In this document: piece after piece, positions 7,347-15,767 of the stretch
Layout of the letters: the number at the start of each line of letters is the position of its first letter
Numbering within the stretch: position 1 is the stretch's first letter
Source: Pseudomonadota bacterium
Lineage (GTDB): Bacteria > Pseudomonadota > Gammaproteobacteria > Steroidobacterales > Steroidobacteraceae
DNA length: 33,749 nucleotides
Assembly (NCBI GenBank): GCA_025356815.1
Contig: JANXQL010000045.1
Location: forward strand, 1 to 33,749
Direction of reading: 5' to 3'
Notes under the pieces: generated by a model
Databases searched by the model: none
What the model was told of the DNA's origin: nothing
The model's input: only the letters and a program-made list of their open reading frames with translations
Translations under genes and position numbers: made by a program

Positions 7347-8783
7347 ATGCACGCCCTACCATTCTTCCGGCACTGCGCGTGGCGTGCCCGAGTCCTGCTG
7401 CCCTTCGCCGTCGCTGCCGGCTTGCTGCACTCGCCCGTCGCCGCCGCCGGCCCGTTCGCCGACCCGTTCGGCACGCGCACGGCGATTGCCGCGCGAACGG
7501 CCGGCATGGACGATCCGCTCGGGCGCGACTGCGCGCTGCCGTCGGGTCCGTTGACGCTCGAGGTCGCGGTCGACCTCGCGCTGTGCCGCAATCCCGCCAC
7601 CCGCGCGAGCTGGGCCGGCGCCCGGCAGCAGGCGGCGGCGCTCGGCATCGCCCAGAGCGCGTGGCTGCCGAGCATCACCGCGAGCGGCAGCGAAAACTGG
7701 AGTGACAACCCGCTCTCGGGCGGCGGTTCGATGCGTCGCACCACCGATGCCGCGCTGAGCCTGTCGTGGACGCTGTTCGACTTCGGCGCTCGCGAGTCGC
7801 GGATCGCCAGCGCCCACCACCTGCTGGAGGCCGCTGCCAGCAGCGCCGGTAGCGCCGCGCAGCAGACGGTGCTGGCGACGGTGCAGGGCTTCTACGGTGT
7901 GGTCGCCGCACAAGCCGGACTTGTTGCAGCGCAGAGCACACAGACGGCCGCGCAGCATAGCCTCGAGGTCGCCCGCGGTCGCCGCGAGGTCGGCGTCGCG
8001 ACCCGCGCCGACGTGCTGCAGGCCGAGACCGCGTACGGACAGGCGCTGCTCGCCCGCGTGCAGTCCGATGGCGCGCTCGCATCCGCCCGCGGCACGCTTG
8101 CGGTCACCCTCGGTGCGCCGGCGGACCTGCCGCTGCGCCTGGAGGCCGCGCCGGTGCCGGCCGAGGTGCCGACGCTGACGGGGAAGATCGCGGAGCTGAT
8201 GAACGAGGCGGCGCGTCAGCGCCCGGATCTCGCCGCTGCGCTCGCGCAGCGCGATGCGGCGGCGTCCGACGTCGGCAGCGCGCGCGCCGCCGGCCGTCCG
8301 TCGATCAGTGTCGGCGCCTCACGCAACTACGTGCAGACGGCTGGTCTGGCGAGCGACAACTACAACGCGGTCGGCATCAACCTGACCTGGCCGCTGTTCA
8401 ATGGCTTCAACACGACCTACCGGGTGCGCCAGGCCGAGGCCGCGCTCGCCGCGCGCGAGGCCAACGCCGAGCAGATACGTCTGGCCGTGTCGCTGGACGT
8501 GTGGAACGGCTACGCGGGCCTCGATTCTGCCGGCCAGCAGCTGCAGGCGACCGCGTCGCTGCTCGCGAGCGCGCTTGAGAACGAACAGGTCGCGCTCGGT
8601 CGCTACCAGGCAGGCGTTGGCACGATCGTCGACGTGCTGACCGCGCAGTCGGCGCTGGCGGCGGCGCGCCAGCAGCGCATCGCCGCCGAGCGTGGCTGGC
8701 AGGTGGCGCGCGCGCAGCTCGCGCTCGCGCTCGGGCGGCTCACCTCCGCCGAACCGCTGGCCGCGGCGGGGGCGCTGCCGTGA
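7347..8783 (+). CDS. TolC-family outer-membrane efflux channel
   Basis: A 478-residue outer-membrane factor. Residues 1-33 form a signal peptide ending SPVAAAG. The body contains two OEP repeats of alpha-helical barrel segments; each has a typical beta-strand entry (ITASGSENWSDN... LSLSWTLFDFGARES and ISVGASRNYVQT... INLTWPLFNGFNTTYRVRQAE). The C-terminal half ends with LGRYQAGVGTIVDVLTAQSALAAARQQ, a hallmark of the family. It should form the trimeric channel for the downstream adaptor and ABC pump. No Shine-Dalgarno precedes the ATG; the -10 box is 6 nt upstream, indicating a leaderless message. The stop codon overlaps the start of the adaptor gene by 4 nt (GTGA). Substrate unknown. Confidence 0.93.
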   Translation: MHALPFFRHCAWRARVLLPFAVAAGLLHSPVAAAGPFADPFGTRTAIAARTAGMDDPLGRDCALPSGPLTLEVAVDLALCRNPATRASWAGARQQAAALGIAQSAWLPSITASGSENWSDNPLSGGGSMRRTTDAALSLSWTLFDFGARESRIASAHHLLEAAASSAGSAAQQTVLATVQGFYGVVAAQAGLVAAQSTQTAAQHSLEVARGRREVGVATRADVLQAETAYGQALLARVQSDGALASARGTLAVTLGAPADLPLRLEAAPVPAEVPTLTGKIAELMNEAARQRPDLAAALAQRDAAASDVGSARAAGRPSISVGASRNYVQTAGLASDNYNAVGINLTWPLFNGFNTTYRVRQAEAALAAREANAEQIRLAVSLDVWNGYAGLDSAGQQLQATASLLASALENEQVALGRYQAGVGTIVDVLTAQSALAAARQQRIAAERGWQVARAQLALALGRLTSAEPLAAAGALP

Positions 8784-9997
8784 GTGCGACGCGCCACGGG
8801 CGCGTGCTGCTGCCGCTGCTGGCGAGCGCCCTGCTGCTGGCCGCCTGCTCTGGCAGCAAGAAGGTCGAGTACCTGACCGCGCCGGTGCAGCGCGGCGACC
8901 TGACGGTCACGGTGTCCGCCACCGGGACGCTCAACCCGGTCACCCTGGTCAATGTCGGTACGCAGGTATCCGGCACGGTCAAGGTGCTGAACGTCGACTT
9001 CAACTCGCATGTGGAGCGCGATCAGGTGCTTGCACGCCTCGACGAGCGCACCTACGCGGCCGTCGTGCGTCAATCCCAGGCCAACGTCGCCAGCGCCACC
9101 GCGAGCCGTGCGCTCGCCGATGCCAACGTCAAGCGTTCCGAGGACCTTTACGCGAAGGGCTACATCTCGCGACAGGACCTGGACACGGCACGGCAGCAGG
9201 CTGCGACCACCGGTGCCCAACGCGACCTCGCGCTCGCGCAGCTCGATCGCGACCGCACCAACCTCGGTTACACGGTCATCCGCTCGCCGGTCGCGGGCGT
9301 GGTCGTCTCGCGCGAGGTCGACGTCGGCCAAACCGTCGCCGCGAGCTTCCAGACGCCGACGCTGTTCAAGATCGCGCAGGACCTGTCGAAGATGCAGATC
9401 GACTCGAGCTTCGCCGAGGCCGACGTCGGGCGGATCCGCGTCGGCCAGTCGGTTCGGTTCACGGTCGACGCCTTTCCGGACCGGACCTTCGACGGCGCGG
9501 TGCGGCAGATCCGCCTCAACCCGACGACGGTTCAGAACGTGGTCACCTATGACGTCGTCGTCGGGGTCGACAACCCCGACCAGGTGCTGTTGCCGGGCAT
9601 GACCGCGTACGTCAACGTGATCCTGTCGGAGAAGCGCGCCGTGCTCGCCGTGCCGAACGCCGCGCTGCGCTTTCGGCCGGCGGGCGTCGCCGCTCCGATT
9701 GTCACCACCGCCCCGGCCGACGGTGGCGGGCGCGGCGCGGGCGCAGGCGGCACGGGCGCGACGGGCCGCGGCCCGGGTGCGCGCCGGACCGCCGGGCCCC
9801 GTCCGATCTACGTGCTGCGCGACGGTGCGCCGGTCGCGGTCCAGGTGCGGCTCGGCGGTACCGATCGTCGCTCGACCGAGGTCGTCGACGGTGGACTCAA
9901 GGAGGGTGACGAGGTGATCGTCGGGATCGCCGGCGCCGCCGGCGGTACCGCCCCGGGCAGCAGTCCGGCCGGCGCCCCGCGCGTGCGGATGTTCTGA
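8780..9997 (+). CDS. macA: MacA-like periplasmic adaptor lipoprotein
   Basis: Membrane fusion protein of a tripartite ABC efflux system, 405 residues, GTG start overlapping the tolC-like stop. The N-terminus has a lipoprotein signal with lipobox LLAAC (Cys23), so it is likely anchored in the inner membrane by lipid. The lipoyl/hairpin region reads GTLNPVTLVNVGTQVSGTV, then LARLDERTYAAVVRQSQANVASA, then IRSPVAGVVVSREVDVGQTVAASFQTPTLFKIA, all typical of HlyD/MacA adaptors. The beta-barrel follows (FPDRTFDGAVRQIRLNPTTVQNVVTYDVVV). A glycine/arginine-rich insertion at about residues 314-338 interrupts the membrane-proximal domain and looks like a flexible loop. It links the ABC transporter encoded next to the TolC-like channel. 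The macA name is by similarity of architecture and order. Confidence 0.9.
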   Translation: MSATRHGRVLLPLLASALLLAACSGSKKVEYLTAPVQRGDLTVTVSATGTLNPVTLVNVGTQVSGTVKVLNVDFNSHVERDQVLARLDERTYAAVVRQSQANVASATASRALADANVKRSEDLYAKGYISRQDLDTARQQAATTGAQRDLALAQLDRDRTNLGYTVIRSPVAGVVVSREVDVGQTVAASFQTPTLFKIAQDLSKMQIDSSFAEADVGRIRVGQSVRFTVDAFPDRTFDGAVRQIRLNPTTVQNVVTYDVVVGVDNPDQVLLPGMTAYVNVILSEKRAVLAVPNAALRFRPAGVAAPIVTTAPADGGGRGAGAGGTGATGRGPGARRTAGPRPIYVLRDGAPVAVQVRLGGTDRRSTEVVDGGLKEGDEVIVGIAGAAGGTAPGSSPAGAPRVRMF

Positions 9998-10710
9998 TGG
10001 TCATTGCCCCGGTCATCGAATGCCGGCGCCTGGTCAAGGACTACGTCACCGACGCGGGCACCCTGCACGTTCTGCAGGGCATCGACCTGAAGGTGATGCC
10101 TGGCGAGTTCGTCGCGATCATGGGGCCGTCGGGTTCGGGCAAGTCGACGCTGATGAACATTCTCGGCTGCCTGGACGTGCCGACCGCGGGGCAGTACGTG
10201 CTGGCCGGCGCCGACGTCGGCACGCTGTCCGAACCTGCGCTCGCGCAGCTGCGCAACCAGACGATCGGGTTCGTGTTCCAGGGCTACAACCTGCTCGGCC
10301 GCGCGACCCTTGAGGACAATGTCGCGCTGCCTCTGGTCTACGCGAAGGTCGCCGCCGTGGACCGACGGGCGCGGGCGCGCGAGCTGCTGGCGAAGGTGGG
10401 GCTCGACGGCTACGCCGGCTCGTTCCCGAGCAAGATCTCCGGCGGTCAGCAGCAGCGTGTCGCGATCGCGCGGGCACTGGTGACCCGCCCGGCGCTGGTG
10501 CTGGCCGATGAGCCCACCGGCAACCTCGACACCCACACCAGCGTCGAGATCATGCAGCTGTTCTCGGCGCTCAACCGCGACGGCATGACGCTGGTCGTCG
10601 TGACGCACGAGCCGGATGTGGCCGCGTGGGCGGGCCGGCTGGTGCAGCTGCGCGACGGCGTCGTCAACTACGATGGGCCGGTGCCGGAGCAGTTCAGGAA
10701 GGCGTCATGA
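9997..10710 (+). CDS. MacB/LolD-type ABC transporter ATPase
   Basis: A 237-residue nucleotide-binding protein of the MacB/LolD/FtsE class. Walker A is GPSGSGKST (about residues 43-51), the Q-loop lies in FVFQGYNLL, the ABC signature is ISGGQQQRVAIARAL, Walker B is ALVLADEPTGNLD, and the switch histidine is in VVVTHE. GNLD after Walker B is characteristic of this class. The gene starts within the stop codon of the adaptor (TGATG) and overlaps the permease start by 4 nt (ATGA), so the four genes are translationally coupled. In E. coli MacB this domain is fused to the permease; here the two are separate polypeptides. It powers mechanotransmission across the tripartite pump. Confidence 0.95.
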   Translation: MVIAPVIECRRLVKDYVTDAGTLHVLQGIDLKVMPGEFVAIMGPSGSGKSTLMNILGCLDVPTAGQYVLAGADVGTLSEPALAQLRNQTIGFVFQGYNLLGRATLEDNVALPLVYAKVAAVDRRARARELLAKVGLDGYAGSFPSKISGGQQQRVAIARALVTRPALVLADEPTGNLDTHTSVEIMQLFSALNRDGMTLVVVTHEPDVAAWAGRLVQLRDGVVNYDGPVPEQFRKAS

Positions 10711-11927
10711 TTCTCGCCATGCTGCGGGAGGCTTTCGCGGCGATGTCCGCGAACCGGATGCGCGCGGCGCTGACGATGCTGGGCATGGTGATCGGCGTCG
10801 CTGCGGTGATCCTGATGCTCGCGATCGGCCGTGGGGTCGAGGACTCAGTCAGCAAGTCGATCGCCTCGATGGGCAGCAACCTGTTCATCGTGCTGTCGGG
10901 CTCGTCGGCGCAGGGCGGCCTGCGCATGGGGAGCGGCAATGCCCCCACCCTCACCCTCGACGATGCGGCCGCGATCGCCGAGTTGCCCGGCGTGCTCGCC
11001 GATGCACCGACGCAGCCGGGCGGCGCGCAGGTGGTGTACGGCTCGGCCAACTGGGGGACGCAGGTCAACGGCACGACGCCGGAGTACCTGGACGTATCGT
11101 CGTGGGCGGTTGCTGCCGGCGCGATCTTCGACGACTCGGATGTGCGCGGCGCGACGCGCGTCGCCATGCTCGGGCAGACTGTCGTCGACAACCTCTTCGG
11201 CGCGGAGGATCCGGTCGGTCGGACGATCCGCATCAAGAATGCGCCGTTCGTCGTGGTCGGCGTGATGAGCCGGCGCGGACAGAGCCTCGACGGCCGCGAC
11301 CAGGACGACACGGTGCTGGTGCCGGTCACCACCGCGCAGCGCAAGCTGTTCGGCGCCCAGTTCCAAGGCACGGTGCGCTTCATCACGGTCAAGGCCGAAT
11401 CAGAAGCGGCGATGCCTCGTGTCGAGGACGAGATCAACGCGCTGCTGCGCGAGCGTCACCGCATTCGCGATGGCGCGGATCCAGACTTCACCGTGCGCAA
11501 CCTGACCGCGATCGCGGAGACCGCCGCGCAGGCGACGCGAATGATGGCCCTGCTGCTCGGCGCGATCGCCTCGATCTCGCTGGTCGTCGGCGGCATCGGC
11601 ATCATGAACATCATGCTGGTGTCGGTGACGGAACGGACGCGCGAGATCGGCATTCGCATGGCGATCGGTGCGAGCCGTACCCACATCATGCTGCAGTTCC
11701 TGCTCGAGTCGATCGTGTTGTCGCTGGTCGGCTGCATGATCGGCGTCGGCCTAGGCGTCGCGGGCGCGTTCGTGGTCAGCCATACCACCGAGATCACGAC
11801 GATCGTCTCGGCAGGCTCGGTCGCGCTCGGATTCTCCGTCGCGGCCGCGATCGGCGTGTTCTTCGGGTTCTATCCCGCGCGCAAGGCGGCCCTGCTGCAG
11901 CCCATCGAGGCGCTGCGCTTCCAGTAG
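10707..11927 (+). CDS. MacB-type ABC transporter permease
   Basis: A 406-residue permease with the MacB four-helix plan: TM1 in the N-terminal MRAALTMLGMVIGVAAVILMLAIG, a large periplasmic MacB_PCD domain (about residues 40-270), and a C-terminal FtsX domain with three helices (MMALLLGAIASISLVVGGIGIMNIMLVSVTERTREIGIRMAIGA, then IVLSLVGCMIGVGLGVAG, then VALGFSVAAAIGVFFGFYPARKAA). The motif TERTREIGIRMAIGA is diagnostic for the MacB/LolC type. The start at 10707 is preferred over an upstream in-frame possibility because it has AGGAAGG just upstream, gives the standard MacB N-terminus and makes an ATGA overlap with the ATPase gene. Likely exports peptides, macrolides or lipid-like molecules; the substrate cannot be read from sequence. 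Confidence 0.94.
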   Translation: MILAMLREAFAAMSANRMRAALTMLGMVIGVAAVILMLAIGRGVEDSVSKSIASMGSNLFIVLSGSSAQGGLRMGSGNAPTLTLDDAAAIAELPGVLADAPTQPGGAQVVYGSANWGTQVNGTTPEYLDVSSWAVAAGAIFDDSDVRGATRVAMLGQTVVDNLFGAEDPVGRTIRIKNAPFVVVGVMSRRGQSLDGRDQDDTVLVPVTTAQRKLFGAQFQGTVRFITVKAESEAAMPRVEDEINALLRERHRIRDGADPDFTVRNLTAIAETAAQATRMMALLLGAIASISLVVGGIGIMNIMLVSVTERTREIGIRMAIGASRTHIMLQFLLESIVLSLVGCMIGVGLGVAGAFVVSHTTEITTIVSAGSVALGFSVAAAIGVFFGFYPARKAALLQPIEALRFQ

Positions 11928-11931
11928 CCGC

Positions 11932-14148
11932 TCAGTGAATCGGCGCGTCCGGGCCGACGCCGCTGCGGGCGTCGGCTGCGGTCACGCGCGGCGTCGCCTT
12001 CTCCACGGCCTTCGGCAGCAGCGTCGCGAACGGCTCCGGCGCGCCCAGCGCGAGTCCCTGCCCGTAGGTGATGCCGAGCGCGCCGAGCTGTTGGGCCGTC
12101 GCGGGCAGCTCGATGCAACCGGCGACGGTGTCCAGGCCCAGCTGTCGCGCCACCTGCAGGATCGCGCGCACCATCGCCTCGGCGCGACTGTCGGTAGCGA
12201 GATCGCGTACGAACGAGCCATCGATCTTCAGCGCGCTGACCCGTAGCGTGGTGAGGGTGGATAGCGACGTCGCGCCGGTGCCGAAGTTGTCAATCGAGCA
12301 GTGGCAGCCGACCTCTCGCAGACCGTCGATCAGGGTGCGCGCCGCAGCGAGGTTGGCGACGATGGTCGGTTCGCTGATCTCGAAGCTCAGCAGCGACGGG
12401 GCCACCTGGTGGGTCCGCAGGCTCTGGCGAATGCGTTCGACCAAGCCCGGCTGGCGCAGCGACTGTCCTGACAGGTTCAGCGAGAACACGACCCCGCGCT
12501 GCACCAGGCCGGCGGCGACAGGCGCGAGCCGTCGCAGCGTCTCGCCGAGCATCCATTCGTCGAGCCGCGCCGCCAGCTGGTGGCGATCCGCGATCGCGAT
12601 GAACTGTTCCGCCGGGACCGCCTGGCCTTCCTCCCCCGGCAGGCGCGCGAGCAGCTCGTAGCGATCCGGCTGGCTCGGGTCCCACAGCGGCGTCAGCGCC
12701 TGAGCATGCAGTTCCAGTGCGCCCTTCTCGAGCGCGAGGAGCAGCAGGCGGTACAGCCGCTGCTCGCGCTGGCGCTCCGCGGGGCGGGTGTCCGACGGCG
12801 CGTACACCTCGACATGGTCGCGGCCGTTATCCTTGGCCGCGCTGCAGGCGCTCTCGGCGCTGGCAAGGGCGTGCTCCGGTGTCGCGCCCGGGCCGAGCGG
12901 GGCGAGCCCGTAGCACAGCGAGACGCGCAGGCCCGCCAGCGGCTCCGCCAGCGAGAGCGTGGAGACCGCCAGCCGCACCGATTCTATCCAGGCCAGCGCC
13001 GCCTCGACCGAGGCGGTGTCCAGAAGCGCGATGAATGCATCACTGCCGAGTCGCGCCGTGGGGCTCTCGCCCGGCAGCTCCTGGCCGCGCCAGATGTCGG
13101 CGACTCCGCGCATCAGGATGTCGCCGGCGTTGAAGCCATACAGTTCGTTTGTGGCGCGCAGGCCGTCGATGTCGGCATAGGCAAGCCAGCGGCCGTCCTG
13201 GGGGCGCCGCAGCAGCAGGTTGGATACCTGCTCGTCGAAGGCGTGCCGTGTCAGGAGTCCTGTGGTGATGTCGAAGCGCGTGTCGATCACTTCCTGCAGG
13301 CGCGGCGCGAGCCGCTCCAGCATGCGCGCGTCGCGCGCCTCGAACGGCCGGCCGACGCTTCGATTGAAGGCGACCACCACGCCGAGGACCTGGCCTCGGC
13401 GCTTGAGCGGGACGCACAGGATGCGAAACGCCACGTCGCCGCCAGTGCCGGTGTCGTGAGCGCGATTGATGATCAGGGTCTTCTGCTGCAGCTGCGAGAC
13501 GCGCAGCAGGTGGCGACGGACCAGCCCCTGCAGCAGGTCCAGCTCGCCTGCGCGCAGTACGCAGCGCAGTGCCACGCGCTCGAGCCGCCGGCCCGGCACG
13601 TGCAGCAGCGCGACGTCGCAGCTGGCGCGGGCGGCAAACGCGTCGAGCAGCATCTGAAGCGAATCGGCGCCGCCGGGCGGGGCCTCGATGTGGCTCATCT
13701 CAAACAGCCATTCCAGTTCCTGCGTGTCCTCGATGTTGAAGCGGCCGGTGTCGAGCACCCGCTGCTGCGCGAGGTCGCGGCGCGCGACGGTCAGAAGCGG
13801 CGCGAGCGTGTGCTCGATCGATTGCAGCGGCGGGACCTCGGCGCCGACGATGATCGAGCGGCAGACGATCGCCAGCACGCCGAGCATGTTGCCCGGTGCA
13901 TCGCGCAGCGCGAAGGCGTAGGCGGGCAGGTCCTCGAGCATCAGCTGCGCTCCGCCGACGCTGGCCGAGTCGCGGGCCGATTCGAGCAGCTCCAGTACCA
14001 TCGGACGCAGATCGCTCAGGTCCGCGCCGTCCGCGCTCCAGACGAGATCGGCTCCGGGCGCATACAGGTAGATGCCGCGCGCGCGGGGTAGCAGCGTGCG
14101 CAGCAGCTGTGCGTACGGCGCGAAGTCGAAGGACGTGAGCACCGGCAT
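11932..14148 (-). CDS. GAF-GGDEF-EAL protein with both active sites degraded
   Basis: A 738-residue cytoplasmic c-di-GMP-related protein with no transmembrane segment. Residues about 10-130 form an unrecognised N-terminal sensory region, about 160-290 a GAF-like domain, about 295-450 a GGDEF domain and about 465-715 an EAL domain. The GGDEF signature is GSDAF (368-372), losing the second Gly and the Glu needed for cyclase activity. In the EAL domain the first Glu (YELLARL), Asn (NLSGQSL), Glu (FEISE) and Lys (LKIDGSF) remain, but the DDFGTG motif is DNFGTG (Asn621) and AEGVE has become AGCIE (Gly677). Cyclase and phosphodiesterase activity are therefore both unlikely, and a role as c-di-GMP receptor or protein-interaction scaffold (as in LapD or FimX) is the best inference. 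It is convergent with the efflux operon, 4 bp apart. Confidence 0.9.
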   Translation of the reverse strand: MPVLTSFDFAPYAQLLRTLLPRARGIYLYAPGADLVWSADGADLSDLRPMVLELLESARDSASVGGAQLMLEDLPAYAFALRDAPGNMLGVLAIVCRSIIVGAEVPPLQSIEHTLAPLLTVARRDLAQQRVLDTGRFNIEDTQELEWLFEMSHIEAPPGGADSLQMLLDAFAARASCDVALLHVPGRRLERVALRCVLRAGELDLLQGLVRRHLLRVSQLQQKTLIINRAHDTGTGGDVAFRILCVPLKRRGQVLGVVVAFNRSVGRPFEARDARMLERLAPRLQEVIDTRFDITTGLLTRHAFDEQVSNLLLRRPQDGRWLAYADIDGLRATNELYGFNAGDILMRGVADIWRGQELPGESPTARLGSDAFIALLDTASVEAALAWIESVRLAVSTLSLAEPLAGLRVSLCYGLAPLGPGATPEHALASAESACSAAKDNGRDHVEVYAPSDTRPAERQREQRLYRLLLLALEKGALELHAQALTPLWDPSQPDRYELLARLPGEEGQAVPAEQFIAIADRHQLAARLDEWMLGETLRRLAPVAAGLVQRGVVFSLNLSGQSLRQPGLVERIRQSLRTHQVAPSLLSFEISEPTIVANLAAARTLIDGLREVGCHCSIDNFGTGATSLSTLTTLRVSALKIDGSFVRDLATDSRAEAMVRAILQVARQLGLDTVAGCIELPATAQQLGALGITYGQGLALGAPEPFATLLPKAVEKATPRVTAADARSGVGPDAPIH

Positions 14149-14245
14149 GAGGGGGTCAGCGAGTCGCCTGCAGGGGGAGATGATTCCACCTGTTAATGAC
14201 AGCTAGCGTGGCACTGGTCACGCTTTGGGTCACGAGAATCTTACA

Positions 14246-14262
14246 TAACGCAGCGAGCGTTA
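14246..14262. promoter_or_regulatory. Inverted repeat upstream of the GGDEF-EAL gene
   Basis: TAACGC-AGCGA-GCGTTA forms a perfect 6-bp inverted repeat in the 111-bp gap between the GGDEF-EAL gene and glpK, overlapping the glpK stop codon. No T-run follows on either strand, so a terminator is unlikely. It sits about 100 bp upstream of the GGDEF-EAL start and could be an operator. It contains most of a 12-mer that recurs upstream of the sensor kinase at 26745. Confidence 0.3.
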
Positions 14263-15753
14263 CAGCGCCCAGCCGCGTGAACGCTCCACCGCCCGTGTCC
14301 AGTCCGCGCGGCGGGCGGTTGCGTCGGCAGCGCCCGCGCCGGGCTCGAAACGCCGGCCCACCCGCCATTGCGCGGCGACCGTCGCCTCGCTGTCCCAGAA
14401 TCCCGCGCCGAGCCCGGCGAGGTAGGCCGCGCCGAGCGCCGTCGTTTCGGTGACCTCGGGGCGCACGACCGGCACCCCGAGCAGGTCCGCCTGAAACTGC
14501 ATCAGCAGGTGATCGGCCGTCGCGCCGCCGTCGACGCGCAGCTCCAGCAGCGGCCGGCCGGCGTCGGCCTGCATGGCGGTCAGCACGTCCGCGCTCTGGA
14601 ACGCGATCGCCTCGAGCGCCGCGCGCGCCAGGTGCCCGCGCTGGGTGCCGCGCGTGATGCCGACCAGCGTGCCGCGCGCATGCGGGTCCCAGTGCGGTGC
14701 GCCGAGGCCGGTGAATGCCGGCACAAGGTACACGCCGCCGGTGTCGGGCACGGTCGCGGCGAGGGCCTCGACGTCTTCCGAGCGCGCGATGATGCCCAGG
14801 CCGTCGCGCAGCCACTGCACGACGGCACCGGCGACGAAGACGCTGCCTTCGAGGGCATAGCTGCGGGTGGCCCGTTGCCAGGCGATCGTCGACAGCAGCC
14901 GGTGGCGCGAGGCGAGCGGTTCGCTGCCGGTGTTCATCAGCATGAAGCAACCGGTGCCATAGGTGTTCTTGGCCATGCCCGGGGTGAAACAGGCCTGCCC
15001 GAACAGCGCTGCCTGCTGGTCGCCGGCGATGCCGGTGATGGGCACGCGATGACCGCCGAGGTCCGCCTGCGGTGCAAGCTCGGGCGTGAGCGAGGAGGCG
15101 ACGACCTCCGGCAGGCAGGCCGCCGGGATGTCCAGCAAATCCAGCATGCGCTGCGACCACTGCCCGCTGCGCAGGTCGAGTAGCAGCGTGCGGCTCGCGT
15201 TCGTCGCATCCGTCAGGTGCGCCCGGCCGCCGGTCAGCTTCCACACCAGCCAGCTGTCGATGGTGCCGAACGCAAGTTCACCGAGCGCCGCGCGGGCGCG
15301 GCCCGAGGGTACATGGTCGAGCAGCCAGGCGAGCTGGGTGCCGGAGAAGTTCGGATCGAGCGTGAGGCCGGTGATGCCCGCCACTTCGGCCTCGAGGCCG
15401 GCGACGGTGAGCGCGGCGCAGCGATCGGCGGTGCGCCGGTCCTGCCAGACGATCGCCGGCGCCACGGCGCGGCCGCTGGCTCGCTCCCACAGCACTGTCG
15501 TCTCGCGCTGGTTGGTGATGCCGATCGCCGCGACGTCGCGCGGGCCGGCGGCGGCCCTGCTCAGGACCTCGGCGATGGTCGCCGACTGCGTCGACCAGAT
15601 CTCCTCCGGATCGTGCTCGACCCGGCCCGGCAACGGGAAGCGCTGCGTGAACTCCCGCTGTGCCATCGCCACCGGCGTGCCGGCGACGTCGAACAGGATC
15701 GAGCGAGAGCTGGTCGTGCCCTGGTCCAGCGCAAGGACATAGCGTGCCGTCAT
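14260..15753 (-). CDS. glpK: Glycerol kinase
   Basis: FGGY-family carbohydrate kinase that phosphorylates glycerol to sn-glycerol 3-phosphate in the cytoplasm; 497 residues, the normal size. Diagnostic segments are [91 protein letters not shown] and [22 protein letters not shown]. The ATG at 15753 has GGAGG upstream; the frame stays open further upstream, but that extension has no family similarity. The loop that binds the inhibitor fructose-1,6-bisphosphate in the E. coli enzyme (GKGGTR before IPI-GIAGDQQ) is replaced by a shorter DLGGHR here, so FBP feedback inhibition may be absent. It starts 14 bp after glpD on the same strand and supplies its substrate. No glpF or glpR is in view. Confidence 0.96.
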   Translation of the reverse strand: MTARYVLALDQGTTSSRSILFDVAGTPVAMAQREFTQRFPLPGRVEHDPEEIWSTQSATIAEVLSRAAAGPRDVAAIGITNQRETTVLWERASGRAVAPAIVWQDRRTADRCAALTVAGLEAEVAGITGLTLDPNFSGTQLAWLLDHVPSGRARAALGELAFGTIDSWLVWKLTGGRAHLTDATNASRTLLLDLRSGQWSQRMLDLLDIPAACLPEVVASSLTPELAPQADLGGHRVPITGIAGDQQAALFGQACFTPGMAKNTYGTGCFMLMNTGSEPLASRHRLLSTIAWQRATRSYALEGSVFVAGAVVQWLRDGLGIIARSEDVEALAATVPDTGGVYLVPAFTGLGAPHWDPHARGTLVGITRGTQRGHLARAALEAIAFQSADVLTAMQADAGRPLLELRVDGGATADHLLMQFQADLLGVPVVRPEVTETTALGAAYLAGLGAGFWDSEATVAAQWRVGRRFEPGAGAADATARRADWTRAVERSRGWAL

Positions 15754-15767
15754 GCGGGGCCTCCGTG

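Noticed and set aside
10626-10706. Upstream extension of the MacB permease
   Set aside because: It overlaps the ATPase gene in another frame; the ATG at 10707 has a Shine-Dalgarno and the standard N-terminus.
14246-14262. Reading the TAACGC/GCGTTA repeat as the glpK terminator
   Set aside because: The stem is only 6 bp with no U-run on the minus-strand transcript.
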